Source of the DNA: an uncultured Bacteroidales bacterium
Lineage (GTDB): Bacteria > Bacteroidota > Bacteroidia > Bacteroidales > UBA932
Length of the DNA: 37,986 nt
Direction: 5' to 3'
Assembly (NCBI GenBank): GCA_945487035.1
Contig: CALYTI010000017.1
Location: 1-37,986, forward strand
The position numbers were made by a program, and so were the translations under genes. The notes under the pieces were generated by a model. It had not been told where the DNA came from. It saw only the letters and a program-made list of their open reading frames with translations, and searched no databases. Shown piece by piece: positions 17,748-26,013 of this stretch; position 1 is the first letter of the stretch; each line of letters opens with the position of its first letter.

Positions 17748-19552
17748 TGAAAAGAAGAATACCGGACAGTCTGCTGCCGGCTTTTGCAGCGATAGTCATA
17801 CTTGCACCGAGTTTTCTGGTGCACTCCTGTGCCAATACTACACAGGCCCCTACGGGTGGAGACAAGGATACGATTCCACCAGCTCTGTTCTGGGTGGATC
17901 CCGCTCCCGGTTCAACCGAAGTCCCTGTAAACAAGACCAAGATAGTATTCGGTTTTGACGAATATGTCAACATCAAAGAGTCAAAGAACATCTTTCTCTC
18001 CCCTCCACAGAAGAAAGCGCCAAAATCTAAAGTCAGCGGCAAAACCGTAGTGGTTACATTTGAGGAGCCCCTCGATTCCAACACCACCTACACCATCAAT
18101 ATGACCGACGCTATTGCCGACGTTAACGAAAACAATATGTTTCCGGGCTACACCTATGTGTTCAGCACGGGCTCTCAGATTGATTCGATGATGATTACAG
18201 GTACCGTGATGGACTGCAATACCCTCAATCCGGTCAAAGGTGCTACTGTGATGCTCTACAAGGACCATTCTGATTCGGCAGTATTCAAGAGCAGACCTTT
18301 CGCTGCCTGCAAGACGGACGATTGGGGCTATTTCGCGCTGCCGTATCTCAAGGATACCCTTTACCGCCTTTACGCCATTAAGGACGAGAATAACGATAAT
18401 ATCTATCAGGCTGAAACCGAGCAGGTTGCCTTTATTGACAGTCTCATCAGACCGGTGATGGTGGCAAACGACACCCTCAAGGAGCTTCAGAAATACGATG
18501 CAAAGGATACCCTCGAGTGCAGGGCCCGTACCAGCGAATACGAATTGCGCCTTTTCAAGGAGGAACTCAAGGGCAAGCAGAAGCTGATGAATACGGGAAG
18601 GCCGGCTCCCCGTAAGGCTTATGTCACATTCCAGTCCCCTGATGTCTGGATTGATTCCCTTTGGATTAAAGGCTACAGTGCAGACAGGCTGATTACCCAG
18701 TTCAACCAGAAGCAGGACTCCCTAGAGATATGGATAAATGACCGCAGACCTGCCCCTGACACCCTCAGGCTCTTCGTGAATTACCGCAAAAGCAATGATT
18801 CCACAGCCCTGATGGAGCCTGTTGTGGAGAACTTCAAACTGGTAATGGAGGGCGCTCCGAAAAAGAAAGGAGCTGCCGCCAGGATGAACCTTAAGCACGA
18901 GGATACCATCTGTGTCTATAAGCTCAAAGCAGAGCCTGAAACTGTGGAGCAGTACGGGTTCAATCTGATGTTTGACTACCCTCTTATCAACGAGAGTTTC
19001 GATTCTCTGCGCTTCCATTACATCAATCCGAAGCAGAAAGACATCGAAGGCAGTTTCACCGTTGAGAAAGATACTCTGAACCCGCGCCATTTCAGTATTT
19101 TCCCTAAGGAAAAGCTGCTGCCGGGCTATGATTATTTCCTTAAAGTCCCTCATCGCAGTTTCCGCGACATCAACGGTTTCTGGAATGACAGCACCGAGGT
19201 GAAAGTGACTCTGCCGAAAGATGACAAGCTCTCACTTATCATTGCCAGGATGCAGGGGGTGGAGGGCCGGCTGATTGTTGATCTTCTCAACGAAAAACGA
19301 GACAAGGTTCTGCGCAGTTACACTATCGACGGCGATACTGAGCTCCGTTTCCCTTATCTTAAGGAAGGCAAGTATTCACTCCGCATCACCTACGATATGA
19401 ACGGCAATTCCCTTGTTGATACCGGGTCCCTTCTCGAACACAGACAGCCGGAGAAAGTGGTATTCTTCAAGCTGGAAGACGGTTCGGAATTCCTGGATAT
19501 TCCGCCTGCAACGGAACTTACCCAGATTGTAACAGTTAATGAGTTGAAATGA
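17747..19552 (+). CDS. Lipoprotein with N-terminal Ig-like (Big_5-type) domain
   Basis: A 601-residue exported lipoprotein: lipobox VHSC with Cys28, followed by the PTGGDKDTIPP segment that is common in this Bacteroidota family. Residues about 44-140 fit a Big_5-type Ig-like domain (PAPGSTEVPVNKTKIVFGFD, then TFEEPLDSNTTYTINM). A carboxypeptidase-regulatory-like beta segment follows (GTVMDCNTLNPVKGATVMLY). The remainder is beta-rich with no recognised fold. Exact function is unknown; it probably sits on the outer membrane. The adjacent GTG at 17744 is less likely than the ATG at 17747. It overlaps rel by 1 base and the next gene by ATGA, so it is translated in step with both. Confidence 0.85.
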   Translation: MKRRIPDSLLPAFAAIVILAPSFLVHSCANTTQAPTGGDKDTIPPALFWVDPAPGSTEVPVNKTKIVFGFDEYVNIKESKNIFLSPPQKKAPKSKVSGKTVVVTFEEPLDSNTTYTINMTDAIADVNENNMFPGYTYVFSTGSQIDSMMITGTVMDCNTLNPVKGATVMLYKDHSDSAVFKSRPFAACKTDDWGYFALPYLKDTLYRLYAIKDENNDNIYQAETEQVAFIDSLIRPVMVANDTLKELQKYDAKDTLECRARTSEYELRLFKEELKGKQKLMNTGRPAPRKAYVTFQSPDVWIDSLWIKGYSADRLITQFNQKQDSLEIWINDRRPAPDTLRLFVNYRKSNDSTALMEPVVENFKLVMEGAPKKKGAAARMNLKHEDTICVYKLKAEPETVEQYGFNLMFDYPLINESFDSLRFHYINPKQKDIEGSFTVEKDTLNPRHFSIFPKEKLLPGYDYFLKVPHRSFRDINGFWNDSTEVKVTLPKDDKLSLIIARMQGVEGRLIVDLLNEKRDKVLRSYTIDGDTELRFPYLKEGKYSLRITYDMNGNSLVDTGSLLEHRQPEKVVFFKLEDGSEFLDIPPATELTQIVTVNELK

Positions 19553-20397
19553 GGAAAACAGCTACAATAATCGTCGCACTGACAGTTTGTCTGGGTCTTT
19601 CCGCCCAGGTGGTGGAGGATTTCCCCGATGAGTACCTTGATACAGTGAAACTGCGTGTAAGTGATGTGGTGAACGATGTTTCCACCATAGGAATCAATTT
19701 CGGAGGCACCTTTACGGGGATGAATTTCAACCCTGCTCACAGCCAGCACCGGGATTTCTACCCCGGCCATATCAGCATTATGTACAGCCGCTATGAGAAG
19801 ATGTTCGACTATCTGCCGAATTTCGGCTTTATGATCGGACTTGAGTATGGTCACGAAGGTTACCATTTCAAGGAAAACAAGGAAACGGGCAATACTTTTG
19901 TTTTCTATAAGGAGCGTTCCGAGGCAATAAAAATGAGCGTAATCGAAGTTCCTTTCCTCGGAATGATTCACTTCGATACACGTTATACCAAAGCCTATGC
20001 GGACATCGGCATCTACGGAGGCTACAGACTTGGAATAGAGCGTTTCGGGCCTCTCGTGGAGGACAAGTACCGTTATGATTGGTATGACACTGACATACGC
20101 TGGGATTACGGTTTCCAGGGCGGTGCCGGCTTTGCACTTGTCTTCTCCCCCATCGAAATTTCCGTTGGCGCCCAGCTGCGCTACGGACTCTCCAGCATCT
20201 TCACTCCTGATTCCCAATTCCCGGAAGGCTCCGGCTACGAGGACAGGAACCAGTATTATTACCGTTTTGCCTATCCTCTTGACATAATGATTACTTTCGG
20301 AGTGCATTTCGAGCTCGGCAAACGTTACGGCAAAACAAGAAAGGCCCTCAAACAAGAGGCCTATGACATAGTTTACGGAAACCCTCAGCAGCAATGA
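19549..20397 (+). CDS. PorT-like outer-membrane beta-barrel protein
   Basis: A 282-residue protein with a short signal peptide (cleavage near GLSAQ). The mature part is built from alternating strands rich in Tyr, Phe and Gly, such as GINFGGTFTGMNF, YADIGIYGGYRLG and ISVGAQLRYGL. This is the pattern of the PorT / OMP_b-brl_2 group in Bacteroidota. The strand segment ends with ITFGVHFELGKRYG, and a short polar tail follows, so the barrel may not end at the last residue. Function is not established. It is coupled by ATGA overlaps to the Ig-like lipoprotein upstream and ispG downstream. A lipoprotein plus barrel pair could form one outer-membrane assembly, but that is inference. Confidence 0.75.
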   Translation: MRKTATIIVALTVCLGLSAQVVEDFPDEYLDTVKLRVSDVVNDVSTIGINFGGTFTGMNFNPAHSQHRDFYPGHISIMYSRYEKMFDYLPNFGFMIGLEYGHEGYHFKENKETGNTFVFYKERSEAIKMSVIEVPFLGMIHFDTRYTKAYADIGIYGGYRLGIERFGPLVEDKYRYDWYDTDIRWDYGFQGGAGFALVFSPIEISVGAQLRYGLSSIFTPDSQFPEGSGYEDRNQYYYRFAYPLDIMITFGVHFELGKRYGKTRKALKQEAYDIVYGNPQQQ

Positions 20398-21659
20398 GAC
20401 TGATTACTGAAAAAGTGAGCGTCGGAAGCTCTCCTGTGATTATAGGCGGCGGCAGCAGGATCGTCGTCCAGACAATGTGCAATACCCATACGGATGATAT
20501 CGGAGGGACCCTTGCCCAGTGCCGTGCAATGGTCAAGGCAGGAGCTCAGATGATACGCATCACCGTGCCCGGACTGCAGGATGTACCCCATATCAAGGCT
20601 ATACGCGACAGCCTTCGTGCTGAAGGCATCTATGTACCTATTGTTGCGGATATTCATTTCTCGGCGCAGACTGCCATTGAGGTTGCCCGTGTGGTGGACA
20701 AAGTCCGGATCAATCCCGGCAATTTCCATAAGGACCACAATATTGCGCGGGAGCGCTTCCGTGAACTGATTGAGGTCTGCAGGGAGTGCGGCACCGCCAT
20801 CCGTATAGGCATCAACCACGGTTCGCTCGGCGAATACATTACCAATCTGTACGGCAATACCCCTCAAGCAATGGCCGAGGCCGCGATGGAATGGGTCAGA
20901 ATGTGCGTTGAAGCTGATTTCCGTCAAGTTGTAATATCCCTCAAATCCTCAAATACCGTTTCTATGGTCCAGGGCTACCGCGAGCTTGTCGCTATGATGC
21001 AGCGCGAAGGCACTATCTTCCCTCTTCACGTAGGAGTGACCGAGGCGGGCGGAGGCGACAGCGGACGCATCAAGAGCTGCGTGGGAATTGCGACTCTTCT
21101 TGAAGAAGGCATAGGAGATACCATCAGGGTTTCCCTTACCGAAGATCCGGTGAATGAAATACCGGTAGCCAGCTACCTGGCCGCAAGATACAGCGGAGCT
21201 GCTATGCCTCAGCTTCCGGAGCGTGAGCTGAGAATGCTTGATGCCGCCTGCACCTGGGGCCCGAAGCTGATGCGCCACGAAATTGACGATATCCCTGCGG
21301 AGGTGGATCCATATCTTCGCGACGAGATAATGCAGGCCGCAAGGCGCCGTTTCTACAAGCCTGAGTACATCGCCTGCCCTGGCTGCGGAAGGACAATGTA
21401 TGACCTCCAGAAGGCCTACAGGGAGGTGATGGAGAAGACCTCCTGCTTCAAGGATATAGTAATAGCGGTTATGGGCTGCATAGTCAACGGCCCCGGCGAG
21501 ATGGCAGATGCCGACTGGGGATATGTGGGGGAAGGCGGAGGCAAGGTGTCCATATACAAAAAGAACGTGCCTGTACTCAGACACGTTCCTGAAGATGAAG
21601 CCCCTGACCGTCTGGTTGCCCTGATCAGAGAAGACCGAAAAGAACAAGGTATGCAGTAA
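20394..21659 (+). CDS. ispG: 4-hydroxy-3-methylbut-2-enyl diphosphate synthase IspG (GcpE)
   Basis: A 421-residue enzyme of the MEP isoprenoid pathway that reduces methylerythritol cyclodiphosphate to HMBPP. The N-terminal TIM barrel (about 1-255) includes VADIHFS and RINPGN. The C-terminal iron-sulfur domain has Cys328, Cys331 and Cys362 plus Glu369 (CPGCGR, GCIVNGPGE), the expected 4Fe-4S ligands. The segment joining the two is about 50 residues longer than in the short E. coli form, yet far shorter than the full extra domain that I expect in Bacteroidota and plant enzymes. It is the last gene of the ligA run. Its 3' end overlaps convergent cdsA by 35 bases. Confidence 0.94.
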   Translation: MRLITEKVSVGSSPVIIGGGSRIVVQTMCNTHTDDIGGTLAQCRAMVKAGAQMIRITVPGLQDVPHIKAIRDSLRAEGIYVPIVADIHFSAQTAIEVARVVDKVRINPGNFHKDHNIARERFRELIEVCRECGTAIRIGINHGSLGEYITNLYGNTPQAMAEAAMEWVRMCVEADFRQVVISLKSSNTVSMVQGYRELVAMMQREGTIFPLHVGVTEAGGGDSGRIKSCVGIATLLEEGIGDTIRVSLTEDPVNEIPVASYLAARYSGAAMPQLPERELRMLDAACTWGPKLMRHEIDDIPAEVDPYLRDEIMQAARRRFYKPEYIACPGCGRTMYDLQKAYREVMEKTSCFKDIVIAVMGCIVNGPGEMADADWGYVGEGGGKVSIYKKNVPVLRHVPEDEAPDRLVALIREDRKEQGMQ

Positions 21660-22458
21660 TGGCAGGGACTGCCACAATAAGGCTGTCCAACCTGTCGTAA
21701 AGACCTCCGTGCCCCGGAATCAGATTGCCTGAATCCTTGAAGCCGAAATCCCTTTTGAACATACTCTCGACCAGATCGCCGAGCACGCCGAACGCGCTTG
21801 AGAGCATTCCGACAGCAATGCAGTGCACCAGCGGGAGCTTGAAGATACCAAGGTAGTACAAGCCCACGGATACGGCAGCTCCAGCAATCACCGCACCTGC
21901 CAGACCCCACCAGGATTTCTTGGGAGATATGGCGGGGGCAAGTTTTTTTGCTCCCGGCCTCTGCCCCAGAGCTGTGCCCAGAGCATAAGCTCCGACATCA
22001 GACAGCCATATCACCGCTATGATGCAAAGCAGAAGCCATCCGTCGTGTTTGCCAGTACTGAGAGTCAGCAGAGGCAGGATGGAAAGCGGCAATCCTATGC
22101 AAACAAGACCTGTATAAACATGGGCAATGCGGGTATGCCTGCTGTGGTCCTTCATCCATACCGGGACAATCATCATAGCAAGCACAGGAAGAAGCGCAAG
22201 CACGAGAAAGCGTGCATCCAGCATCCCGCGAAGGATGAAATTGAGCAAGCCGAAAACGGTCAGGGCGCTGAATACCGCAAGAATCCTCTCCGGGATGAAA
22301 TCTCCGCTATGGCCGTATGCCATCGAGTAGTATTCGTGCATAGTCCAGCCGATAGCAAATGCGCCGAGTACAGGAAATAATGGTCCGAGCAAGCAAGCGC
22401 AGACCATTATTGCAGCAAGTATGAAACCGGAAACGGTTCTTTGTGCGAGATTATTCAT
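21625..22458 (-). CDS. cdsA: Phosphatidate cytidylyltransferase CdsA
   Basis: A 277-residue polytopic inner-membrane enzyme that makes CDP-diacylglycerol, the precursor of phospholipids. About eight hydrophobic segments are visible. The C-terminal signature is complete: SMFKRDFGFKDSGN followed by LIPGHGGLYDRLDSL, preceded by SPKKSWWG. The start at 22458 ([11 protein letters not shown]) is preferred over the frame's more upstream ATG at 22494, because it gives the usual CdsA N-terminus. It overlaps the end of ftsH by 8 bases, so translation is coupled. It is the last gene of rsfS-ftsH-cdsA, and its last codons lie opposite those of ispG. Confidence 0.94.
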   Translation of the reverse strand: MNNLAQRTVSGFILAAIMVCACLLGPLFPVLGAFAIGWTMHEYYSMAYGHSGDFIPERILAVFSALTVFGLLNFILRGMLDARFLVLALLPVLAMMIVPVWMKDHSRHTRIAHVYTGLVCIGLPLSILPLLTLSTGKHDGWLLLCIIAVIWLSDVGAYALGTALGQRPGAKKLAPAISPKKSWWGLAGAVIAGAAVSVGLYYLGIFKLPLVHCIAVGMLSSAFGVLGDLVESMFKRDFGFKDSGNLIPGHGGLYDRLDSLIVAVPAITAYLVLFGLL

Positions 22459-24373
22459 CAGCCTTAACCTTTGGTCCGAGAATAGACTCCACATCGCTTG
22501 CGAAAATCACTTCCTTCTCCAGCAGCAGTTCGGCAACGGCCTTCCAGCCATCCTCGTGCTCCTTGAGTATGGAAAGAGTCTTGTCGTGAATCGTCTTCAC
22601 AAGCTTGGCAACTTCCTTATCCATAGCCTCGGCAGTCTTTTCGGAGTACGGCTTGGAGAGCTCGTAGCCCCGTGCACCTGTACTGTCGTAGAATGAAAGA
22701 TTGCCTATGGCATCCGACATTCCGTAGTACTGGACCATAGCGTAGGCCATATTGGTAAGCCTCTCAAGGTCGTTCTGTGCACCGGTAGAAGGCTCTCCGT
22801 TGAGTATTTCCTCTGCTACCCTTCCGCCGATAAGCGAGCACATCTCGTCCATCATCTGGCTCCTGGTTACCAGTTTGTGTTCCTCTGGAAGATACCAGGC
22901 AGCACCCAGCGCATTTCCGCGAGGGACGAGTGTCACTTTGAAAAGCGGATTGGCGTGAGGAAGCAGCCAGCTGGTAACAGCGTGACCTGCTTCGTGATAT
23001 GCAATGCTCTTCCTTTCGAAAGGAGTAATGATCGAACTCTTCTTCTCTATGCCTCCTATGATGCGGTCAACGGCATCCAGGAAGTCCTGGGTCTCGATTT
23101 GGGACTTGCCTCTGCGTGCTGCTGTGAGGGCTGCCTCGTTGCAGACATTGGCAATATCGGCACCGCTGAAGCCAGGAGTATGCTTTGCCATAAAGTCCAC
23201 CTTGAAATCAGGTGCGACCTTGAGGCCCTTGATATGAACCTGGAAGATTTCGGCACGCTCCTTAAGTTCCGGCAGGTCAACGTGTATCTGACGGTCGAAT
23301 CGTCCCGCACGCATAAGCGCCTTGTCGAGAATATCGGCGCGGTTGGTTGCGGCGAGGACTATCACACCGCTGTTGGAGCCGAAACCATCCATCTCGGTAA
23401 GAAGCTGGTTCAGAGTATTTTCTCTTTCGTCATTTGAAGAAAAACCTGCATTCTTTCCCCTGGCCCTTCCGACTGCATCAATCTCGTCTATGAAGACAAT
23501 GCAGGGAGCCTTAGCCTTGGCCTGTGTGAAGAGGTCGCGTACGCGGCTTGCACCGACACCGACAAACATCTCCACGAAGTCCGAACCGCTGATAGAGAAG
23601 AAAGGCACATTGGCCTCACCGGCTACTGCCTTTGCAAGCAGGGTCTTTCCGGTTCCTGGAGGACCTACGAGCAGGGCTCCCTTAGGAATCTTGGCACCGA
23701 GAGCCGTGTACTTCTGGGGATTCTTGAGGAAATCCACTATCTCCACAACCTCTTCCTTGGCACCGTACAGGCCTGCAACATCCTTGAAAGTCACATTGAC
23801 CTTGTCCTTGTCGGTTTCCTTGTTCTGGACTTTCCCCACATTGAATGGATTCATTCCGCCGCCCTGGCCTCCGGCACCTCCTCCCATCTTGTTGCTCATC
23901 ATCCTGAACATCCATACATACATGATAATCAGGAGTACAAGAGGGATAATCCATTGGAGCACTTCGCTCCAGGCCCTGGACTCGTGTTCAACTATGACAG
24001 GAACCTGAGAATCGGCATCGAGCTGCGCATTGAGAGCGGCAAACTCGTTCTCCATCTCAAAGCTTGTGGAAACCAGGAAGAAGAAATGTGGGGATTTGGC
24101 CGGGACTTCGCCTCCGAACATATCCTTGTATTTCTCGATTCTTTCCGGTTTTATGGTGATGGTACCACGGAAATCGTTGCGGACAAAATGCACATCCTTG
24201 ACGTCTCCGTCAAGGATCATCTGCTGCACTGCAGGCCATTCCACTTTCTGCGGGTTGGCTTTTGACCCATCCCTCATCAAAAGGAAGAACAGGCCGCCTA
24301 CCAGCAGGAGGTAGAACCACGAGAAGTTTATTCTTATGGTTTTATTCGTAGTCTTCTTCTGCTTCTTGCTCAT
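22451..24373 (-). CDS. ftsH: ATP-dependent zinc metalloprotease FtsH
   Basis: A 640-residue membrane AAA+ protease that degrades misfolded membrane proteins and regulatory substrates. Two transmembrane segments (about 17-33 and 139-157) flank a periplasmic domain. A Gly-rich linker ([10 protein letters not shown], about 164-173) follows. Walker A is GPPGTGKT (237-244), Walker B is IVFIDEID, and the second region of homology contains [20 protein letters not shown]. The protease site is HEAGH (460-464) with Asp535 in [10 protein letters not shown] as the likely third zinc ligand. Its start lies inside the end of rsfS (32-base out-of-frame overlap) and its end overlaps cdsA by 8 bases. Confidence 0.96.
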   Translation of the reverse strand: MSKKQKKTTNKTIRINFSWFYLLLVGGLFFLLMRDGSKANPQKVEWPAVQQMILDGDVKDVHFVRNDFRGTITIKPERIEKYKDMFGGEVPAKSPHFFFLVSTSFEMENEFAALNAQLDADSQVPVIVEHESRAWSEVLQWIIPLVLLIIMYVWMFRMMSNKMGGGAGGQGGGMNPFNVGKVQNKETDKDKVNVTFKDVAGLYGAKEEVVEIVDFLKNPQKYTALGAKIPKGALLVGPPGTGKTLLAKAVAGEANVPFFSISGSDFVEMFVGVGASRVRDLFTQAKAKAPCIVFIDEIDAVGRARGKNAGFSSNDERENTLNQLLTEMDGFGSNSGVIVLAATNRADILDKALMRAGRFDRQIHVDLPELKERAEIFQVHIKGLKVAPDFKVDFMAKHTPGFSGADIANVCNEAALTAARRGKSQIETQDFLDAVDRIIGGIEKKSSIITPFERKSIAYHEAGHAVTSWLLPHANPLFKVTLVPRGNALGAAWYLPEEHKLVTRSQMMDEMCSLIGGRVAEEILNGEPSTGAQNDLERLTNMAYAMVQYYGMSDAIGNLSFYDSTGARGYELSKPYSEKTAEAMDKEVAKLVKTIHDKTLSILKEHEDGWKAVAELLLEKEVIFASDVESILGPKVKADE

Positions 24374-24740
24374 TGGTTTTCTTTGCTTTCTTTCTCAGTT
24401 TGTAAGTCTTTTGGGGTGCATCAGCCCATAGGTCCTCAAGATGATAGAAATCGCGGTACTCCTTCTGGAAAATGTGGACAACGATATTGCCGTAGTCCAG
24501 AATCACCCAAAAGTTGTTTTCCATTCCCTGCATACGGGACGGTTTGAGGCCGAGCTGTTCGCGCGCTTCCTTTACGATATTGTCTGTAATCGCTGCCACA
24601 TTGGTGGTGGAACTGCCTTCGCAGATTACGAAATAGTCAGTTATTGCAGTTCCTATCGGTCGGAGGTCGATTGATACTACGTTCTCCCCTTTCTTGTCGA
24701 GGATGGCGTCAGCAATGACACGGAGGTCGTGTGTAATCAT
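24342..24740 (-). CDS. rsfS: Ribosomal silencing factor RsfS
   Basis: A 132-residue RsfS/YbeB/Iojap protein. By family knowledge it binds uL14 on the large subunit and blocks subunit joining when nutrients are scarce. Family features include the motif TDYFVICEGSSTTNVAAI, then SRMQGMENNFWVILDYGNIVVHIF and the terminal FYHLEDLWAD. A Lys/Glu-rich tail after about residue 113 is longer than in short homologues; this tail is encoded by the DNA that also encodes the FtsH N-terminus. The in-frame ATG at 24770 lies inside the promoter box, so the start at 24740 (MITHDLRVI) is used. Divergent from birA. Confidence 0.93.
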   Translation of the reverse strand: MITHDLRVIADAILDKKGENVVSIDLRPIGTAITDYFVICEGSSTTNVAAITDNIVKEAREQLGLKPSRMQGMENNFWVILDYGNIVVHIFQKEYRDFYHLEDLWADAPQKTYKLRKKAKKTNEQEAEEDYE

Positions 24741-24757
24741 AGATTTCTGAAATGTAT

Positions 24758-24765
24758 TATTTTTG
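24758..24765 (+). promoter_or_regulatory. -7 box (TATTTTTG) of birA
   Basis: TATTTTTG fits TAnnTTTG. Start of transcription is expected near 24770, about 20 bases before the birA ATG. It faces the rsfS box 4 bases away, so both promoters cannot be occupied at once. No -33 element is clear. Confidence 0.5.
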
Positions 24766-24769
24766 TACA

Positions 24770-24777
24770 CAAATATA
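24770..24777 (-). promoter_or_regulatory. -7 box (TATATTTG) of rsfS-ftsH-cdsA
   Basis: Minus-strand TATATTTG, giving a leader of about 25 nt to the rsfS start at 24740. It overlaps the expected start site of the opposing birA transcript. Confidence 0.55.
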
Positions 24778-24791
24778 GCAAAAAAAGAGCC

Positions 24792-25391
24792 ATGGAAAAT
24801 ATAAGATGGTACGATGTGTTGGATTCTACCAATAATGAGGCCAGAAGGGTCTTGGATAGCCTTGACAATTTGTCAGTAATTGCCGCCGAAGGACAAAGTG
24901 CCGGTCGTGGTCAGGGCGACCATACCTGGTTTGCAAGTCCGGGAAAGAACATTACTGCGACAGTGGTGCTCAAACCGGAAAACCTTGATGCCGGGGATTA
25001 TCTGTTCGTTACCAGGGTGACAACCCTTGCCTTGCTTTCCTATCTTCGGGAGAGAGGCGTCAAGGCCCGCATCAAGTGGCCGAACGACATCTGGGTGGAT
25101 GACAGGAAAATCTGCGGCATTCTCATAGAAAACATTCTGGACGGAAGCAGGATGAAAGCCTGTTTGCTTGGAATTGGCCTGAACATCAACGAAGAGGGAT
25201 GGCCTGAAAATCTTCCCAACCCTGTATCTTTGAAAGAGTTGACCGGTAAGCAATATGATGTGCGGGAAGAACTGCAAGCCCTTGTACAACAAATCAGCCG
25301 TCACAGCGGGATGCTTCTGAGCAGTGACGGCCGGCATTATCTTGAAGAGGAATTCTCCCGCAACGTTTTCAGGCTTCCTGAAGGGCTCTGA
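24792..25391 (+). CDS. birA: Biotin--[acetyl-CoA-carboxylase] ligase, minimal form
   Basis: A 199-residue biotin protein ligase that activates biotin with ATP and attaches it to carboxylase carrier proteins. The biotin/AMP loop reads GRGQGDHTW, followed by GKNITATVVLKP. The catalytic KWPNDIW, KICGILIE and LGIGLNIN are all present. There is no N-terminal helix-turn-helix, so it is not an E. coli-type repressor. The usual C-terminal SH3-like domain also seems absent: the protein stops at FRLPEGL. The start at 24792 (MENIRWYDVLDSTN) fits the family and follows the -7 box. Its last 23 bases overlap the end of convergent rpe. Confidence 0.9.
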   Translation: MENIRWYDVLDSTNNEARRVLDSLDNLSVIAAEGQSAGRGQGDHTWFASPGKNITATVVLKPENLDAGDYLFVTRVTTLALLSYLRERGVKARIKWPNDIWVDDRKICGILIENILDGSRMKACLLGIGLNINEEGWPENLPNPVSLKELTGKQYDVREELQALVQQISRHSGMLLSSDGRHYLEEEFSRNVFRLPEGL

Positions 25392-26013
25392 TTGTTGCGG
25401 CAGGGTCATCAGCACCAAGCACGGCACTTCCCGCTACAACTATGTCGGCACCGGCTTCCCTGAGGGCGGCTGCGTTGGACAATCCTACACCGCCATCGAC
25501 TTCAATAAGCGCTGGAGAGCCTTTTTTGAGCAGTTCCGCTTTGAGCTTGCCCACCCTGTCCAGACTCTCATAGATGAACTTCTGTCCTCCGAAACCGGCA
25601 AAAACGGACATAATCAGGAAGAAATCGGCCTTGCCTATGTATCTGTACAGTTTTTCGACCGGAACGTCCGGATTGATGGCAATACCTGCCTTCATCCCCA
25701 GCTTCTGAGCTTTCTGAAGATTCTCAGCGGTCTTGCGCCCGGAAGCCTCAAGATGGAAACTAACCATCTGCACTCCGAGTGATGCCAGCTTTTCGAACCA
25801 CTTGTCGGGATTCACCACCATAAGGTGAGCATCCATAGGTTTTGATACCGCCTTGGCAACAGCTTCAATTACCGGGAATCCGAAGGAAATATTGGGCACG
25901 AGAGTGCCGTCCATTATGTCCAGATGGATATAATCCGAATCCTTGTCTATGGCTTTGAGTTCTTTCTCCAGATGGAGGAAGTCCGCGGTGAGTATGGATG
26001 GTGCTACTTTCAT
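25369..26013 (-). CDS. rpe: Ribulose-phosphate 3-epimerase
   Basis: A 214-residue TIM-barrel enzyme of the pentose phosphate pathway that interconverts ribulose 5-phosphate and xylulose 5-phosphate. APSILTADF at the N-terminus, HLDIMDG (metal ligands His30 and Asp32), AHLMV, and IEVDGGV (the second catalytic Asp) are all present. The phosphate loop reads MSVFAGFGGQKF, where VFAG replaces the more common VNPG. Length is typical. It overlaps pepD by ATGA (26010-26013), so it is translated in step with it, and is the last gene of the dnaA-pepD-rpe run. Confidence 0.96.
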   Translation of the reverse strand: MKVAPSILTADFLHLEKELKAIDKDSDYIHLDIMDGTLVPNISFGFPVIEAVAKAVSKPMDAHLMVVNPDKWFEKLASLGVQMVSFHLEASGRKTAENLQKAQKLGMKAGIAINPDVPVEKLYRYIGKADFFLIMSVFAGFGGQKFIYESLDRVGKLKAELLKKGSPALIEVDGGVGLSNAAALREAGADIVVAGSAVLGADDPAATIRALQEA

